Below the pieces are notes generated by a model, which was not told the DNA's origin, made no database searches, and saw only the letters and a program-made list of their open reading frames with translations. Shown one piece after another: positions 53,470 through 61,784 of a DNA stretch of 64,000 nucleotides (positions are counted from its first letter, which is position 1; the number at the start of each line of letters is the position of its first letter). The translations under genes were made by a program, and so were the position numbers. Source of the DNA: Lysobacter sp. KIS68-7 (lineage in GTDB: Bacteria > Pseudomonadota > Gammaproteobacteria > Xanthomonadales > Xanthomonadaceae); the NCBI RefSeq assembly GCF_021284745.1, contig NZ_CP089925.1, positions 1,054,001-1,118,000 of the forward strand, written 5' to 3'.

Positions 53470-54429
53470 TCAGCGCTCGGAGTGATCGGGTTGATCCGGT
53501 TGGATCAACTCGATGAAGGCGCGCGCCTGCGGCGACAGGAACTTCCCCTTGCGCACCACCACGCCGTAACTGCGTGACGGGAAGTACTGCGCAAGCGATC
53601 GCGCCGCCAAGCGCGTGCGATCCGCTTCGGTCAGGCAGATCGCCGTGACGATGCTGATCCCAAGGCCCATCGCGACGTATTGCTTGATGACTTCCCAGCC
53701 GCCGACCTCGAGCGCGACGGTGTAAGGCACGCGGTTCTGCTGGAAGACGAGGTCGACGAGGCGATACGTGGTCAGGCGCTTCGGCGGCAGGATCAGGCCG
53801 TAAGGCGACAGGTCTTCGAGTCGCAGGTTTGGCTGGTGCGCCAGCGGATGGTCGGGCGGCGTGATCAGCATCGGCTCGAAGCGATAGACCGGCATGTAGC
53901 GCAGGTCCGCCGGCACATCGAGCATCGAGCCCACCGCAAGATCCACCGCGTCGGTGCGCAACAGATCGAGGCCGCCCGCGCCGGTGACGTTGTGCAGCGT
54001 CAGTCGCACGTCGGGTCTGCGCTGGCGGAAGGCTTCGACGATCCCGGGCAGCAGGTAGAGGATGGTGGAACTGCCGGCGGCGACGTTGAGCTCGCCCGCA
54101 TCGAGCCCCTGCACCTTGTCGTGGAAGGCCGCATCGAGCCCGTCGAGCCCTTCGACGAGGGGCTTGGCCAGCTCGTAAAGCACCTGGCCTTCACGGCTTG
54201 GGGTCAGTCGGCGGCCCACCCGATCGAACAATCGCACCCCCAATTCCCGCTCCAGGGCCTGCAGCTGGAGGGTGATGGCGGGCTGTGAAACGTACAGCGC
54301 TTCGGCCGCGCGGGACACCGATCCAAGCCGTGCCGTCTGGCAAAACGCACGCAACGGCTTCAAACGATCCGCCTTGTACGCGAAACGTGGTGGGGCGGTG
54401 TGGTCGCTGTCGGAGCCCGGCTTGGTCAT
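53470..54429 (-). CDS. LysR-type transcriptional regulator, likely of the glyoxylate shunt
   Basis: 319 residues. The winged helix-turn-helix lies near residues 25-85 (LKPLRAFCQTARLGSVSRAAEALYVSQPAITLQLQALEREL), followed by a two-lobed effector-binding domain. It is CysB-like in its start, but the effector is unknown. It is divergent from aceB across a 112-base, AT-rich spacer, the standard LysR arrangement, so aceBA is the probable target. The ATG at 54429 has GAAGG before it. A GTG at 54453 would extend the protein by 8 residues. Confidence 0.9.
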   Translation of the reverse strand: MTKPGSDSDHTAPPRFAYKADRLKPLRAFCQTARLGSVSRAAEALYVSQPAITLQLQALERELGVRLFDRVGRRLTPSREGQVLYELAKPLVEGLDGLDAAFHDKVQGLDAGELNVAAGSSTILYLLPGIVEAFRQRRPDVRLTLHNVTGAGGLDLLRTDAVDLAVGSMLDVPADLRYMPVYRFEPMLITPPDHPLAHQPNLRLEDLSPYGLILPPKRLTTYRLVDLVFQQNRVPYTVALEVGGWEVIKQYVAMGLGISIVTAICLTEADRTRLAARSLAQYFPSRSYGVVVRKGKFLSPQARAFIELIQPDQPDHSER

Positions 54430-54466
54430 GACACGGCCTTCATATAAGCCCACCTAATGATATGCA

Positions 54467-54494
54467 TTGATAAAACTGTTTTGTCCAATACAGT
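54467..54494 (+). promoter_or_regulatory. probable aceB promoter with an AAAAC-T-GTTTT palindrome
   Basis: TTGATA (54467-54472) and TACAGT (54489-54494) are separated by 16 bases and give a fair sigma70 match. A perfect 11-base palindrome AAAACTGTTTT lies at 54472-54482 between the boxes, and TATGCATT lies just upstream. The spacer is far richer in A and T than the rest of the window, as expected for a regulated LysR-type promoter. Confidence 0.5.
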
Positions 54495-54541
54495 ACCCGG
54501 TCGTACGGTCGAGCCTTGCTACGCGCCAAGGATCGAACCCG

Positions 54542-56170
54542 ATGTCGGCAGTGCGGAACGAAACGGAAGTCGCCCCCGGGGTGGTCGTCACCCGCGCGCT
54601 GCCCGGTCAGGAACAGCTCCTCACCCCTGCGGCCCTGGCCTTCCTGGCCGACCTGCATCGCCGCTTCGACCCCCGACGCCAGGAACGGCTCCTCGCACGC
54701 CGCACCCGCCAGGCCGCGTTCGATGCCGGCCTGCTCCCCGACTTCCGCACGGACACCGCCGAGCTGCGCAGCGGCGACTGGCGCGTCGCCGAGCTTCCGA
54801 AGGCGCTGCTCGACCGCCGCGTGGAGATCACCGGTCCCACCGATCCGAAGATGGTCATCAACGCGCTGAACTCCGGCGCGAACTGCTACATGGCCGACTT
54901 CGAGGATTCGACCTCGCCCACCTGGGACAACCTGCTCACCGGCCAGCGCGCGTTGGGCAAGGCCATCGCCGGCACGCTCGACTGGATGGCGCCCGACGGC
55001 GCAAAGCACTACGTGCTCAAGCCCTTCGCCGAGCAGGCGGTGCTGATGGTGCGCCCGCGCGGCTGGCACCTGGACGAGAAACACGTGCGCGTCGACGGCC
55101 AGCCGATGTCGGCTTCGCTCTTCGACCTGGGCCTGTTCGCCTTCCACAACGCGCGCGCGCTCGCGGCCAAGGACCGCGGCCCGTACTTCTACCTGCCGAA
55201 GATGGAGGCGATGGAAGAAGCGGCGCTGTGGGAGGACGTGCTCGCGCATATCGAACAAACGCTGCAACTGCCCGATGGGCAGATGAAAGTCACGGTCCTC
55301 ATCGAAACGCTGCCCGCCGTGTTCGAGATGGACGAGATCCTGCACGCGCTGCGCAAGCGCATCGCCGGGCTCAATTGCGGACGCTGGGATTACATCTTTT
55401 CCTACCTGAAGACCTTCCGCCGCCATCGCGACCGCGTGCTGCCCGAACGCGGCCAGGTCACGATGACGCAGCCCTTCCTCAAAACCTATTCCGAACTGCT
55501 GATCCACACCTGCCACCGCCGCGGCGCGCACGCGATGGGCGGCATGGCGGCGCAGGTGCCGATCGCAGGCGACGAGGCGGCCAACCAACGCGCGCTCGAT
55601 CGCGTGCGCGCCGACAAGGTGCGCGAAGTCGGCGCCGGCCATGACGGCACGTGGGTGGCGCATCCCGCGCTGATCCCGTTGGCGCGCGAGGTCTTCGACA
55701 CCTGGATGCTCGGCGCGCACCAGCACTTCGTCCTGCGCAACGACGTGCGCGCGAAAACCGACGCGCAACTGCGCGAAGCGCTGCTCAAACCCTCGCTCGG
55801 CACCATCACGCGTGCGGGTTTCGAAAACAACGTCGAAGTCTGCGTGCGCTACCTCGCCGCGTGGCTCGACGGCAACGGCTGCGTGCCGATCCATTGGCTG
55901 ATGGAAGACGCCGCCACCGCGGAGATTTCGCGCACGCAGCTCTGGCAATGGCTGCACGCCGAACCGCCGCTGCACCTGGACGACGGCACGCCCATCGACT
56001 TCGCGCTGCTCGAACGCGCGCTGATCGGCCTGCCCAGCAAATTCGCCGACCGCATGCAGCTGCCCGGCGCGCAGCGCATCCCCGAAGCGATCGCGATGCT
56101 CGAACAACTCACCGAGGCCGACACCCTAGAAGCCTTCCTCACCCTGCCGGCCTACGCACGGATCGACTGA
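54542..56170 (+). CDS. aceB: malate synthase A
   Basis: 542 residues (E. coli AceB 533). It condenses glyoxylate and acetyl-CoA to malate, the second step of the glyoxylate shunt. Signature segments: FADLHRRF-like start, [35 protein letters not shown] [27 protein letters not shown], and [14 protein letters not shown] 54542 is preferred over the upstream ATG at 54467, which would add 25 residues of unlikely composition inside the promoter region. The aceA gene follows 31 bases after the stop. Confidence 0.97.
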   Translation: MSAVRNETEVAPGVVVTRALPGQEQLLTPAALAFLADLHRRFDPRRQERLLARRTRQAAFDAGLLPDFRTDTAELRSGDWRVAELPKALLDRRVEITGPTDPKMVINALNSGANCYMADFEDSTSPTWDNLLTGQRALGKAIAGTLDWMAPDGAKHYVLKPFAEQAVLMVRPRGWHLDEKHVRVDGQPMSASLFDLGLFAFHNARALAAKDRGPYFYLPKMEAMEEAALWEDVLAHIEQTLQLPDGQMKVTVLIETLPAVFEMDEILHALRKRIAGLNCGRWDYIFSYLKTFRRHRDRVLPERGQVTMTQPFLKTYSELLIHTCHRRGAHAMGGMAAQVPIAGDEAANQRALDRVRADKVREVGAGHDGTWVAHPALIPLAREVFDTWMLGAHQHFVLRNDVRAKTDAQLREALLKPSLGTITRAGFENNVEVCVRYLAAWLDGNGCVPIHWLMEDAATAEISRTQLWQWLHAEPPLHLDDGTPIDFALLERALIGLPSKFADRMQLPGAQRIPEAIAMLEQLTEADTLEAFLTLPAYARID

Positions 56171-56201
56171 CCGCCGGCCACGCCCAACAAGGAGTCTTGC
56201 G

Positions 56202-57503
56202 ATGAAGCACCTGCCGACCGCCGAACAACTCCGCCTCGACTGGACCAACAACCCGCGTTGGACGGGCATCGAGCGTCCCTACACCGCCGACGACGTCGTG
56301 CGCCTGCGCGGCACCGTGCCCATCGAATACTCCATCGCGCGGCTGGGCGCCGAGAAGCTGTGGCGCTCGCTGCAGACCGAAGACTTCGTCAACGCACTGG
56401 GCGCGCTCACCGGCAACCAGGCGATGCAGCAGGTGAAGGCCGGCCTGAAGGCGATCTACCTCTCCGGCTGGCAGGTCGCGGCCGACGCGAACGTCGCCGG
56501 CGAGATGTATCCCGACCAATCGCTGTATCCCGCGAACTCCGTCCCGCAGGTCGTCAAGCGCATCAACAACACGCTGCTGCGCGCCGACCAGTTGCATCAC
56601 GCGGAAGGCGACGATGCGATCGACTTCCTGCAACCCATCGTTGCCGACGCCGAAGCCGGCTTCGGCGGCGTGCTCAACGCCTTCGAACTGATGAAGGCGA
56701 TGATCGAAGCCGGCGCCGCCGGCGTGCACTTCGAAGACCAGCTCGCCTCGGTGAAGAAGTGCGGCCACATGGGCGGCAAGGTGCTGGTGCCCACGCGCGA
56801 GGCGGTGGAAAAGCTCGTCGCCGCGCGCCTGGCCAGCGACGTGATGGGCGTGCCCACGCTGATCGTCGCGCGCACCGACGCAGAAGCCGCGGACCTGGTC
56901 ACCAGCGACATCGACGACAACGACAAGCCGTTCTGCACCGGCGAGCGCACGGTGGAAGGCTTCTACAAGACGAACAAAGGCCTGGACCAGGCGGTCTCGC
57001 GCGGCCTGGCCTATGCGCCGTACGCGGACCTGGTGTGGTGCGAAACCGGCAAGCCGGACCTGAAATTCGCCAAGGCCTTCGCCGAAGCGATCCACGCGAA
57101 ATTCCCGGGCAAGCTGCTCGCCTACAACTGCTCGCCCTCGTTCAACTGGAAGCAACACCTGGACGACGCGACCATCGCGAAATTCCAGAAGGAACTTGCG
57201 AGCTACGGCTACAAGTTCCAGTTCATCACCCTGGCGGGCTTCCACGCGCTCAACTACTCGATGTTCAACCTCGCGCACGGCTACGCGCGCCGGCAGATGA
57301 GTGCGTTCGTCGAGCTGCAGCAGGCGGAGTTCGCCGCGGGTGAACGCGGCTTCACGGCGGTCAAGCACCAGCGCGAGGTCGGCACCGGCTACTTCGATGC
57401 GGTCACCCAGACCATTCAGGGAGCGCAGAGCTCGACCGTGGCCCTGAAGGGCTCGACCGAGGAGGAGCAATTCCACGCCGCGAAACCCGCCGCAGCCGCG
57501 TAG
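56202..57503 (+). CDS. aceA: isocitrate lyase
   Basis: 433 residues (E. coli AceA 434). It splits isocitrate to glyoxylate and succinate. The catalytic loop [11 protein letters not shown] with the active-site Cys is near residue 186. [26 protein letters not shown], and [11 protein letters not shown] are the remaining core segments. AAGGAG precedes the ATG. It is cotranscribed with aceB and followed by a GC-rich hairpin, which probably ends the unit. Confidence 0.98.
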   Translation: MKHLPTAEQLRLDWTNNPRWTGIERPYTADDVVRLRGTVPIEYSIARLGAEKLWRSLQTEDFVNALGALTGNQAMQQVKAGLKAIYLSGWQVAADANVAGEMYPDQSLYPANSVPQVVKRINNTLLRADQLHHAEGDDAIDFLQPIVADAEAGFGGVLNAFELMKAMIEAGAAGVHFEDQLASVKKCGHMGGKVLVPTREAVEKLVAARLASDVMGVPTLIVARTDAEAADLVTSDIDDNDKPFCTGERTVEGFYKTNKGLDQAVSRGLAYAPYADLVWCETGKPDLKFAKAFAEAIHAKFPGKLLAYNCSPSFNWKQHLDDATIAKFQKELASYGYKFQFITLAGFHALNYSMFNLAHGYARRQMSAFVELQQAEFAAGERGFTAVKHQREVGTGYFDAVTQTIQGAQSSTVALKGSTEEEQFHAAKPAAAA

Positions 57504-57546
57504 TTACGCGGCGGCCATCACGGTTCACGGGGCCAAGAATGATGGC

Positions 57547-57574
57547 GGCGGCCTCCCTCGGGGCCGCCCTCCGT
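57547..57574 (+). terminator. possible intrinsic terminator after aceA
   Basis: GGCGGCC (57547-57553) pairs perfectly with GGCCGCC (57562-57568) around an 8-base loop, followed by CTCCGTTT. The T-run is short and interrupted, so this may be a weak terminator. It lies about 45 bases after the aceA stop. Confidence 0.4.
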
Positions 57575-57638
57575 TTGCCCCGGCATGAATCCTTTCAAAT
57601 GGTATCCTCGGTCGCCGGTGACGCCAGGGGATCACAGG

Positions 57639-58664
57639 GTGAATCGCGATAGCGCGCCGCACCGCCGACGCGCCGACATCGAAGTGCTCGAGCCTGCTGC
57701 GTCGCTGACGTCGGAGGAATACGCGCTTTTCGCTCAGATCGGCCGCCAACGCCGCGTCGAACCCGGCGAGAAACTCTTTCGCCGTGGCGATCTCGGCACG
57801 ACCATGTATGTCATCTCGCAGGGCTCGGTCGACCTCGACTTCGGGGACGACCTGGTGGCCAAGCGCCTTGGCGCGCGCGAGTTCTTCGGCGAGCTCGGCC
57901 TGCTCATCGGCGACCATGCGCGCAGCGCGGATGCCACCGTGTCCAGCCCCGGCGTCGTGGTCGAGCTGGAGCAAGCGGAGTTCGAAACGCTGGTGGAGCG
58001 CGACCCGCGCCTGCTCGCCCACTTCCTGCGCCGCGCGATCATGCGCGTGGTGCTGAACGAACAGAGCCTCATCGGCCGCCTGCGCCGCCGCAACCTCGAC
58101 CTGCAGACCGCACTCGACACGCTGCGCGCCACCACGCATCGCCTCACCCAGACCGAAGAACTCACCCGAACGGATGAACTCACGGGCCTGGCGAACCGGC
58201 GCGGCTTCCACCTGCACCTGCAGCAGCGCCGCCGCACCGACATCCTCGTCGGTCGTGGCCTGTTGCTGATCGACTGCGACCGCTTCAAGGGCATCAACGA
58301 CGAACACGGGCACCTGACGGGCGACCGCGTGCTGCAGGGCGTGGCCAACATCCTGCGCAGCGCCGCGGGCCCGGACGACATCGCCTGCCGCCTCGGCGGC
58401 GACGAGTTCTGCCTGATGATCAAGGCCGAAACGCCGGCCGACGTGATGCGCGTGGCCGAATTCATCACCACCACTGCGCACGCACTGCACGAACTCCAGC
58501 CTTCGCCGCCGCAGATCGCCACGCTCAGCGTCGGCGCCTGCCTGGTGTCGCCGGATGGCGAATGGGACGACTGGTACGCGCTCGCCGACGCCGCGCTCTA
58601 TCGCGCCAAGCGCCTGGGCGGCAATCGCGTCGAATGGCAGGACGCCGCGTTCGAACCGGCCTGA
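57639..58664 (+). CDS. diguanylate cyclase with N-terminal cyclic-nucleotide-binding domain
   Basis: About 341 residues from GTG 57639, chosen because AGGGGAT precedes it. An ATG at 57585 would add 18 residues of non-protein-like composition and has no ribosome-binding site. The cNMP-binding domain (about 20-150) keeps FRRGDLGTTMYVISQGSVD and the phosphate cassette FGELGLLIGDHARSADATV, with its Glu and Arg. The GGDEF domain (about 170-335) has DELTGLANRRGF and the active-site RLGGDEF. The product-inhibition RxxD site is GPDD here, so the Arg is missing. It is only 25 bases from the RiPP cyclase-like gene. Confidence 0.88.
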   Translation: MNRDSAPHRRRADIEVLEPAASLTSEEYALFAQIGRQRRVEPGEKLFRRGDLGTTMYVISQGSVDLDFGDDLVAKRLGAREFFGELGLLIGDHARSADATVSSPGVVVELEQAEFETLVERDPRLLAHFLRRAIMRVVLNEQSLIGRLRRRNLDLQTALDTLRATTHRLTQTEELTRTDELTGLANRRGFHLHLQQRRRTDILVGRGLLLIDCDRFKGINDEHGHLTGDRVLQGVANILRSAAGPDDIACRLGGDEFCLMIKAETPADVMRVAEFITTTAHALHELQPSPPQIATLSVGACLVSPDGEWDDWYALADAALYRAKRLGGNRVEWQDAAFEPA

Positions 58665-58689
58665 GGCCGCGTCTCGCACGGATCAACGC

Positions 58690-61356
58690 ATGAACGACTT
58701 CACCCAGTCGCCCAACGACCCTGCCAACAACAGTCCGCAAGTCCGGACGCTGCTCCTCACCGACCTGTGCGATTCGACCTCGCTCGTCGAACGCCTCGGT
58801 GATACGCCGGCGGCGGAACTGTTTCGTGCGCACGATCGATTGGTTCTCGAATTGCAGCAGCGCTGGCGCGGCCGACTGATCGATCGCTCCGATGGCCTGC
58901 TGCTCCTGTTCGAACGCCCTGTCGACGGCTTGGGCTTCGCGCTCGATTACGCGCGCGGTTTGCGCGAGCTCGCCGATCGCCCGGAACTCAAGCAACTCAA
59001 GTTGAACCTGCAGGCGCGCGCCGGCCTGCATGTGGGCGAAGTGCTCACCTGGCACAACAGCGAAGCCGCGGTGCAGGCGGGTGCGAAGCCGCTGGAAGTC
59101 GAAGGCCTTGCCAAGCCGCTCGCGGGCCGCTTGATGACGCTCGCGCGGCCTGGGCAGATCCTGTTGTCGGCGACGGCCGAACCGCTGGCGCGCCGCGCCT
59201 CGCGCGAACTCGGCGATCGCAGCGAACACCTGATCTGGAAATCGCACGGGCGCTGGCGTTTCAAGGGCGTGCCGGACGGGCAGGAAGTCTTCGAAGTCGG
59301 CGAGCCCGGCTATGCGCCGCTCCGTGCGCCGAAGCAGAACGGTGGCAAGGCGTGGCGCGACATTCCGGTGTGGCGGCGTCCCGCGGCGCTGGCTGCCGAG
59401 ATGATGCTTGTTGTCGGCATCGGCACCGGCGCGTGGTTCCTGACGCGGCCGACGCCGGCCATCGCGTTCAACGAGCGCGATTGGGTGGTCGTCGGCGACC
59501 TGCGCAACCTCACCGGCGAACCCGTGCTGGATGAATCGCTCGAGCAGGCCTTCCGCATCTCGCTGGAGCAGTCGCGCTACGTCAACGTGCTGAGCGACCT
59601 GAAGGTGCGCGACACGTTGGCGTTGATGAAGCGTGAGCCAAACGCGGCGCTGGACCGGACGGTCGCCAGCGAAATCGCGCTGCGCGATGGCGCGCGCGCC
59701 GTCATCCTGCCCACGGTGGCCGAAGTGGGTGGCCGCGTGCGCGTGAGCGCGGAAGTGATCGATCCGCATACGCAGACCACCGTGTACGCCGAGTCGGCCG
59801 ATGGCGTCGGCGCGGGCTCCGCACTCGGCTCGATCGACAAGGTGACCGGCGAATTGCGCGAAAAGCTCGGCGAGGCGATCGCGAGCATCCAGCGCGATTC
59901 CGAACCTTTGCCGCAAGTGAGCACGAATAACCTGGACGCGCTGAAGGCCTATTCCCTCGGCTTGCGCGCTCACTTCGACGGGAAGGCGAAGCAAGCGCTG
60001 TCATTCTTCAAGCGCGCCACCGAGCTCGACCCCAACTTCGCCCTCGCGCACCTGGCCGCGGGCCGCGTGTACGGCGGCATCGGCGACGTGCCCGGCATCC
60101 GCCGCGAATTCGACCTGGCCAAGGCGCGCCGCGACCACCTCGCGCCGCGCGAACAACTTGTGCTCGACGCACAACTCGCGCGCTTCGGCGCCGTCGACCC
60201 GATGCTCGAACGCTGGCAACAGCTGATCGACCTGTACCCCGACAACTTCGACGCGCACTTCATCCTGGGCATCGAGATGATGTTGCGCGCGAATCGCTTC
60301 GAGGACGCGCTCGGGCACGCCGAGGCCGCGGCGGTCCCGCAGAATCCGCAGCGCGATGTCGCCCTGGGCCTGCAGGGCATGTTGCTGACGGGGCTGGAAC
60401 GCACCGACGAGGCATTGAAGGCATACGCGACGCAATTCAAGTTCGGTTACAAGGGCGCCGCGAGCGACTACGCGAGGGCGTACGCCGTGCGGCGCGACTT
60501 CACTAGTGCGTATCGCATCATGCAGTCGGACAAGTCGACGGGCATGGCAGTCAGCGACCTGCGCGAGCCCCTGCACGACATGTTGTTCGCCCTTGACCAG
60601 GGGCAATGGCGCGAAGCGAGCGCAGCGGCCACCACCGGCACCGAACAGGCGACGCGCGCCGAACCGTTGTTCTCCGCGCCCGTGTGGCGCATCCAATCCC
60701 TGTCGGTCGAATCGCTCGCACGAAACAAGCCGACGGCGGATATCGAGCGTGCCTTGCTGGCCGAGCTGGCGCGCGTCCGCGAACAGGCGGCGAGCACGGA
60801 TGCCATCGCGTCGAACTACAGCGAAGTGCTCGTGCTCGCGATCGGTGACGTCGGCGCGTCGCTGGATTCGCGCAAGACGGTGGAGGCGGCATTGCGCCAG
60901 CTGGAAGGCACGCAGGACATCGCGGGCTTTCCCCTGATGGAGCAGATGCGCACTGTGCTGGAGGCCGAGCGAGATCGACTGTCCGGACATGCGGAAACCG
61001 CCGTCGAAGCACTGGACAAGCTCTCGCGTTCACCCATGGCGCTCGTGTCCGTGCACGCCGCACTCGCGCGCGCTGGGCGCGATGCGGGCAACGACCGTAT
61101 CGCCACGCGCGAATGGCAGTGGCTCGCCGCGCATCGCGGCCGGGCCTACATGGATTGGGCGGCGGAAGGCGCGCTGAGGCCGCTGGACGTGGCGCAGACG
61201 ACGCTTGCCCACCTTGAACTCGCCGAACTCCTGGCGAAGTCGGGCGAGAAGGCTGCGGCGCAACAGGAGTTGGCGCGCTTCCAGGCCGCCTGGAAGACCG
61301 CGCTGCCACGGTACCTGCAGCAGCGCGTGGATGCCCTCAAGCCTCAGTCGGCCTGA
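58690..61356 (+). CDS. putative peptide modification system cyclase (class III cyclase-like domain, membrane helix, TPR-like region)
   Basis: 888 residues. The N-terminal domain (about 15-205) resembles class III nucleotide cyclases. The two metal-binding aspartates appear conserved, Asp25 in LLLTDLCDSTSLVER and Asp68 in IDRSDGLLLLF, with AGLHVGEV and LARPGQILLSATAE following. The catalytic Asn before the conserved Arg of GRLMT seems to be Pro (AKPLAGRL). One transmembrane helix lies at about 232-252. The rest is a long helical, TPR-like region. The architecture and neighbours match the family named 'putative peptide modification system cyclase' in Lysobacteraceae RiPP loci. Its last 13 bases overlap the convergent precursor-peptide gene. 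Confidence 0.85.
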   Translation: MNDFTQSPNDPANNSPQVRTLLLTDLCDSTSLVERLGDTPAAELFRAHDRLVLELQQRWRGRLIDRSDGLLLLFERPVDGLGFALDYARGLRELADRPELKQLKLNLQARAGLHVGEVLTWHNSEAAVQAGAKPLEVEGLAKPLAGRLMTLARPGQILLSATAEPLARRASRELGDRSEHLIWKSHGRWRFKGVPDGQEVFEVGEPGYAPLRAPKQNGGKAWRDIPVWRRPAALAAEMMLVVGIGTGAWFLTRPTPAIAFNERDWVVVGDLRNLTGEPVLDESLEQAFRISLEQSRYVNVLSDLKVRDTLALMKREPNAALDRTVASEIALRDGARAVILPTVAEVGGRVRVSAEVIDPHTQTTVYAESADGVGAGSALGSIDKVTGELREKLGEAIASIQRDSEPLPQVSTNNLDALKAYSLGLRAHFDGKAKQALSFFKRATELDPNFALAHLAAGRVYGGIGDVPGIRREFDLAKARRDHLAPREQLVLDAQLARFGAVDPMLERWQQLIDLYPDNFDAHFILGIEMMLRANRFEDALGHAEAAAVPQNPQRDVALGLQGMLLTGLERTDEALKAYATQFKFGYKGAASDYARAYAVRRDFTSAYRIMQSDKSTGMAVSDLREPLHDMLFALDQGQWREASAAATTGTEQATRAEPLFSAPVWRIQSLSVESLARNKPTADIERALLAELARVREQAASTDAIASNYSEVLVLAIGDVGASLDSRKTVEAALRQLEGTQDIAGFPLMEQMRTVLEAERDRLSGHAETAVEALDKLSRSPMALVSVHAALARAGRDAGNDRIATREWQWLAAHRGRAYMDWAAEGALRPLDVAQTTLAHLELAELLAKSGEKAAAQQELARFQAAWKTALPRYLQQRVDALKPQSA

Positions 61357-61682
61357 AGCGCCTTCGGCACCGCATAGTTGACGATCGCGTTGAGCGATTG
61401 CTCGAGCTTGGTGCGCTCGCGCTGGATCTGCTCCTTCGACGCCAGCTGCGTTCCGGCCGCGAGCTGGAGGCAGGAACCGCCCGACATCGCGGCAGCGTCG
61501 GTCGTCGTCATGGACTTCGCGGCGCTCGCCGGCGCCGTCCAGCCCGCTTCGACCAGCGCAGCGTGCGCATCGCGCTGGAACAGGTCGCGGAAGGCGTCGT
61601 CGGTGGAGAGTCGGTCCAGCAGCGTGCGGACGACCTTGGGATCGAGCCGCTCCGTCGGACCGGGCCCTTTCTTCATTGCCAT
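61344..61682 (-). CDS. NHLP-related RiPP precursor peptide
   Basis: 112 residues. The leader (about 1-50) is a nitrile-hydratase-like helical leader: ERLDPKVVRTLLDRLSTDD, then AFRDLFQRDAHAALVEAGW. A Ser/Thr/Ala linker (PASAAKSMTTTDAAAMS) follows. The C-terminal part (about 67-112) begins SGGSCLQLAAGTQLASKEQI with the only Cys (71), and ends AVPKALQAD. This fits the family named 'NHLP-related RiPP peptide'. A leader ending in G(W/Y) is typical, but the cleavage point is not certain. The minus-strand ATG at 61682 follows AAGGGGAAT. It is divergent from the dehydrogenase gene and convergent on the cyclase gene. Confidence 0.85.
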   Translation of the reverse strand: MAMKKGPGPTERLDPKVVRTLLDRLSTDDAFRDLFQRDAHAALVEAGWTAPASAAKSMTTTDAAAMSGGSCLQLAAGTQLASKEQIQRERTKLEQSLNAIVNYAVPKALQAD

Positions 61683-61718
61683 GCGGTATTCCCCTTCGTG
61701 GTTGTGCCCCGGCGGGCG

Positions 61719-61747
61719 ACGCTACCCTTGTCCCGCGGCATTCTCAA
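61719..61747 (-). promoter_or_regulatory. possible sigma70 promoter of the precursor-peptide gene
   Basis: On the minus strand TTGAGA (plus 61742-61747) and TAGCGT (plus 61719-61724) are separated by 17 bases, about 37 bases before the ATG at 61682. The -35 box is fair and the -10 box matches TAxxxT. No equally good promoter faces the dehydrogenase gene within this 102-base divergent spacer. Confidence 0.4.
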
Positions 61748-61784
61748 GCACTAACGTGCGTGCTTTCCTTTGCAGGACACCGGG

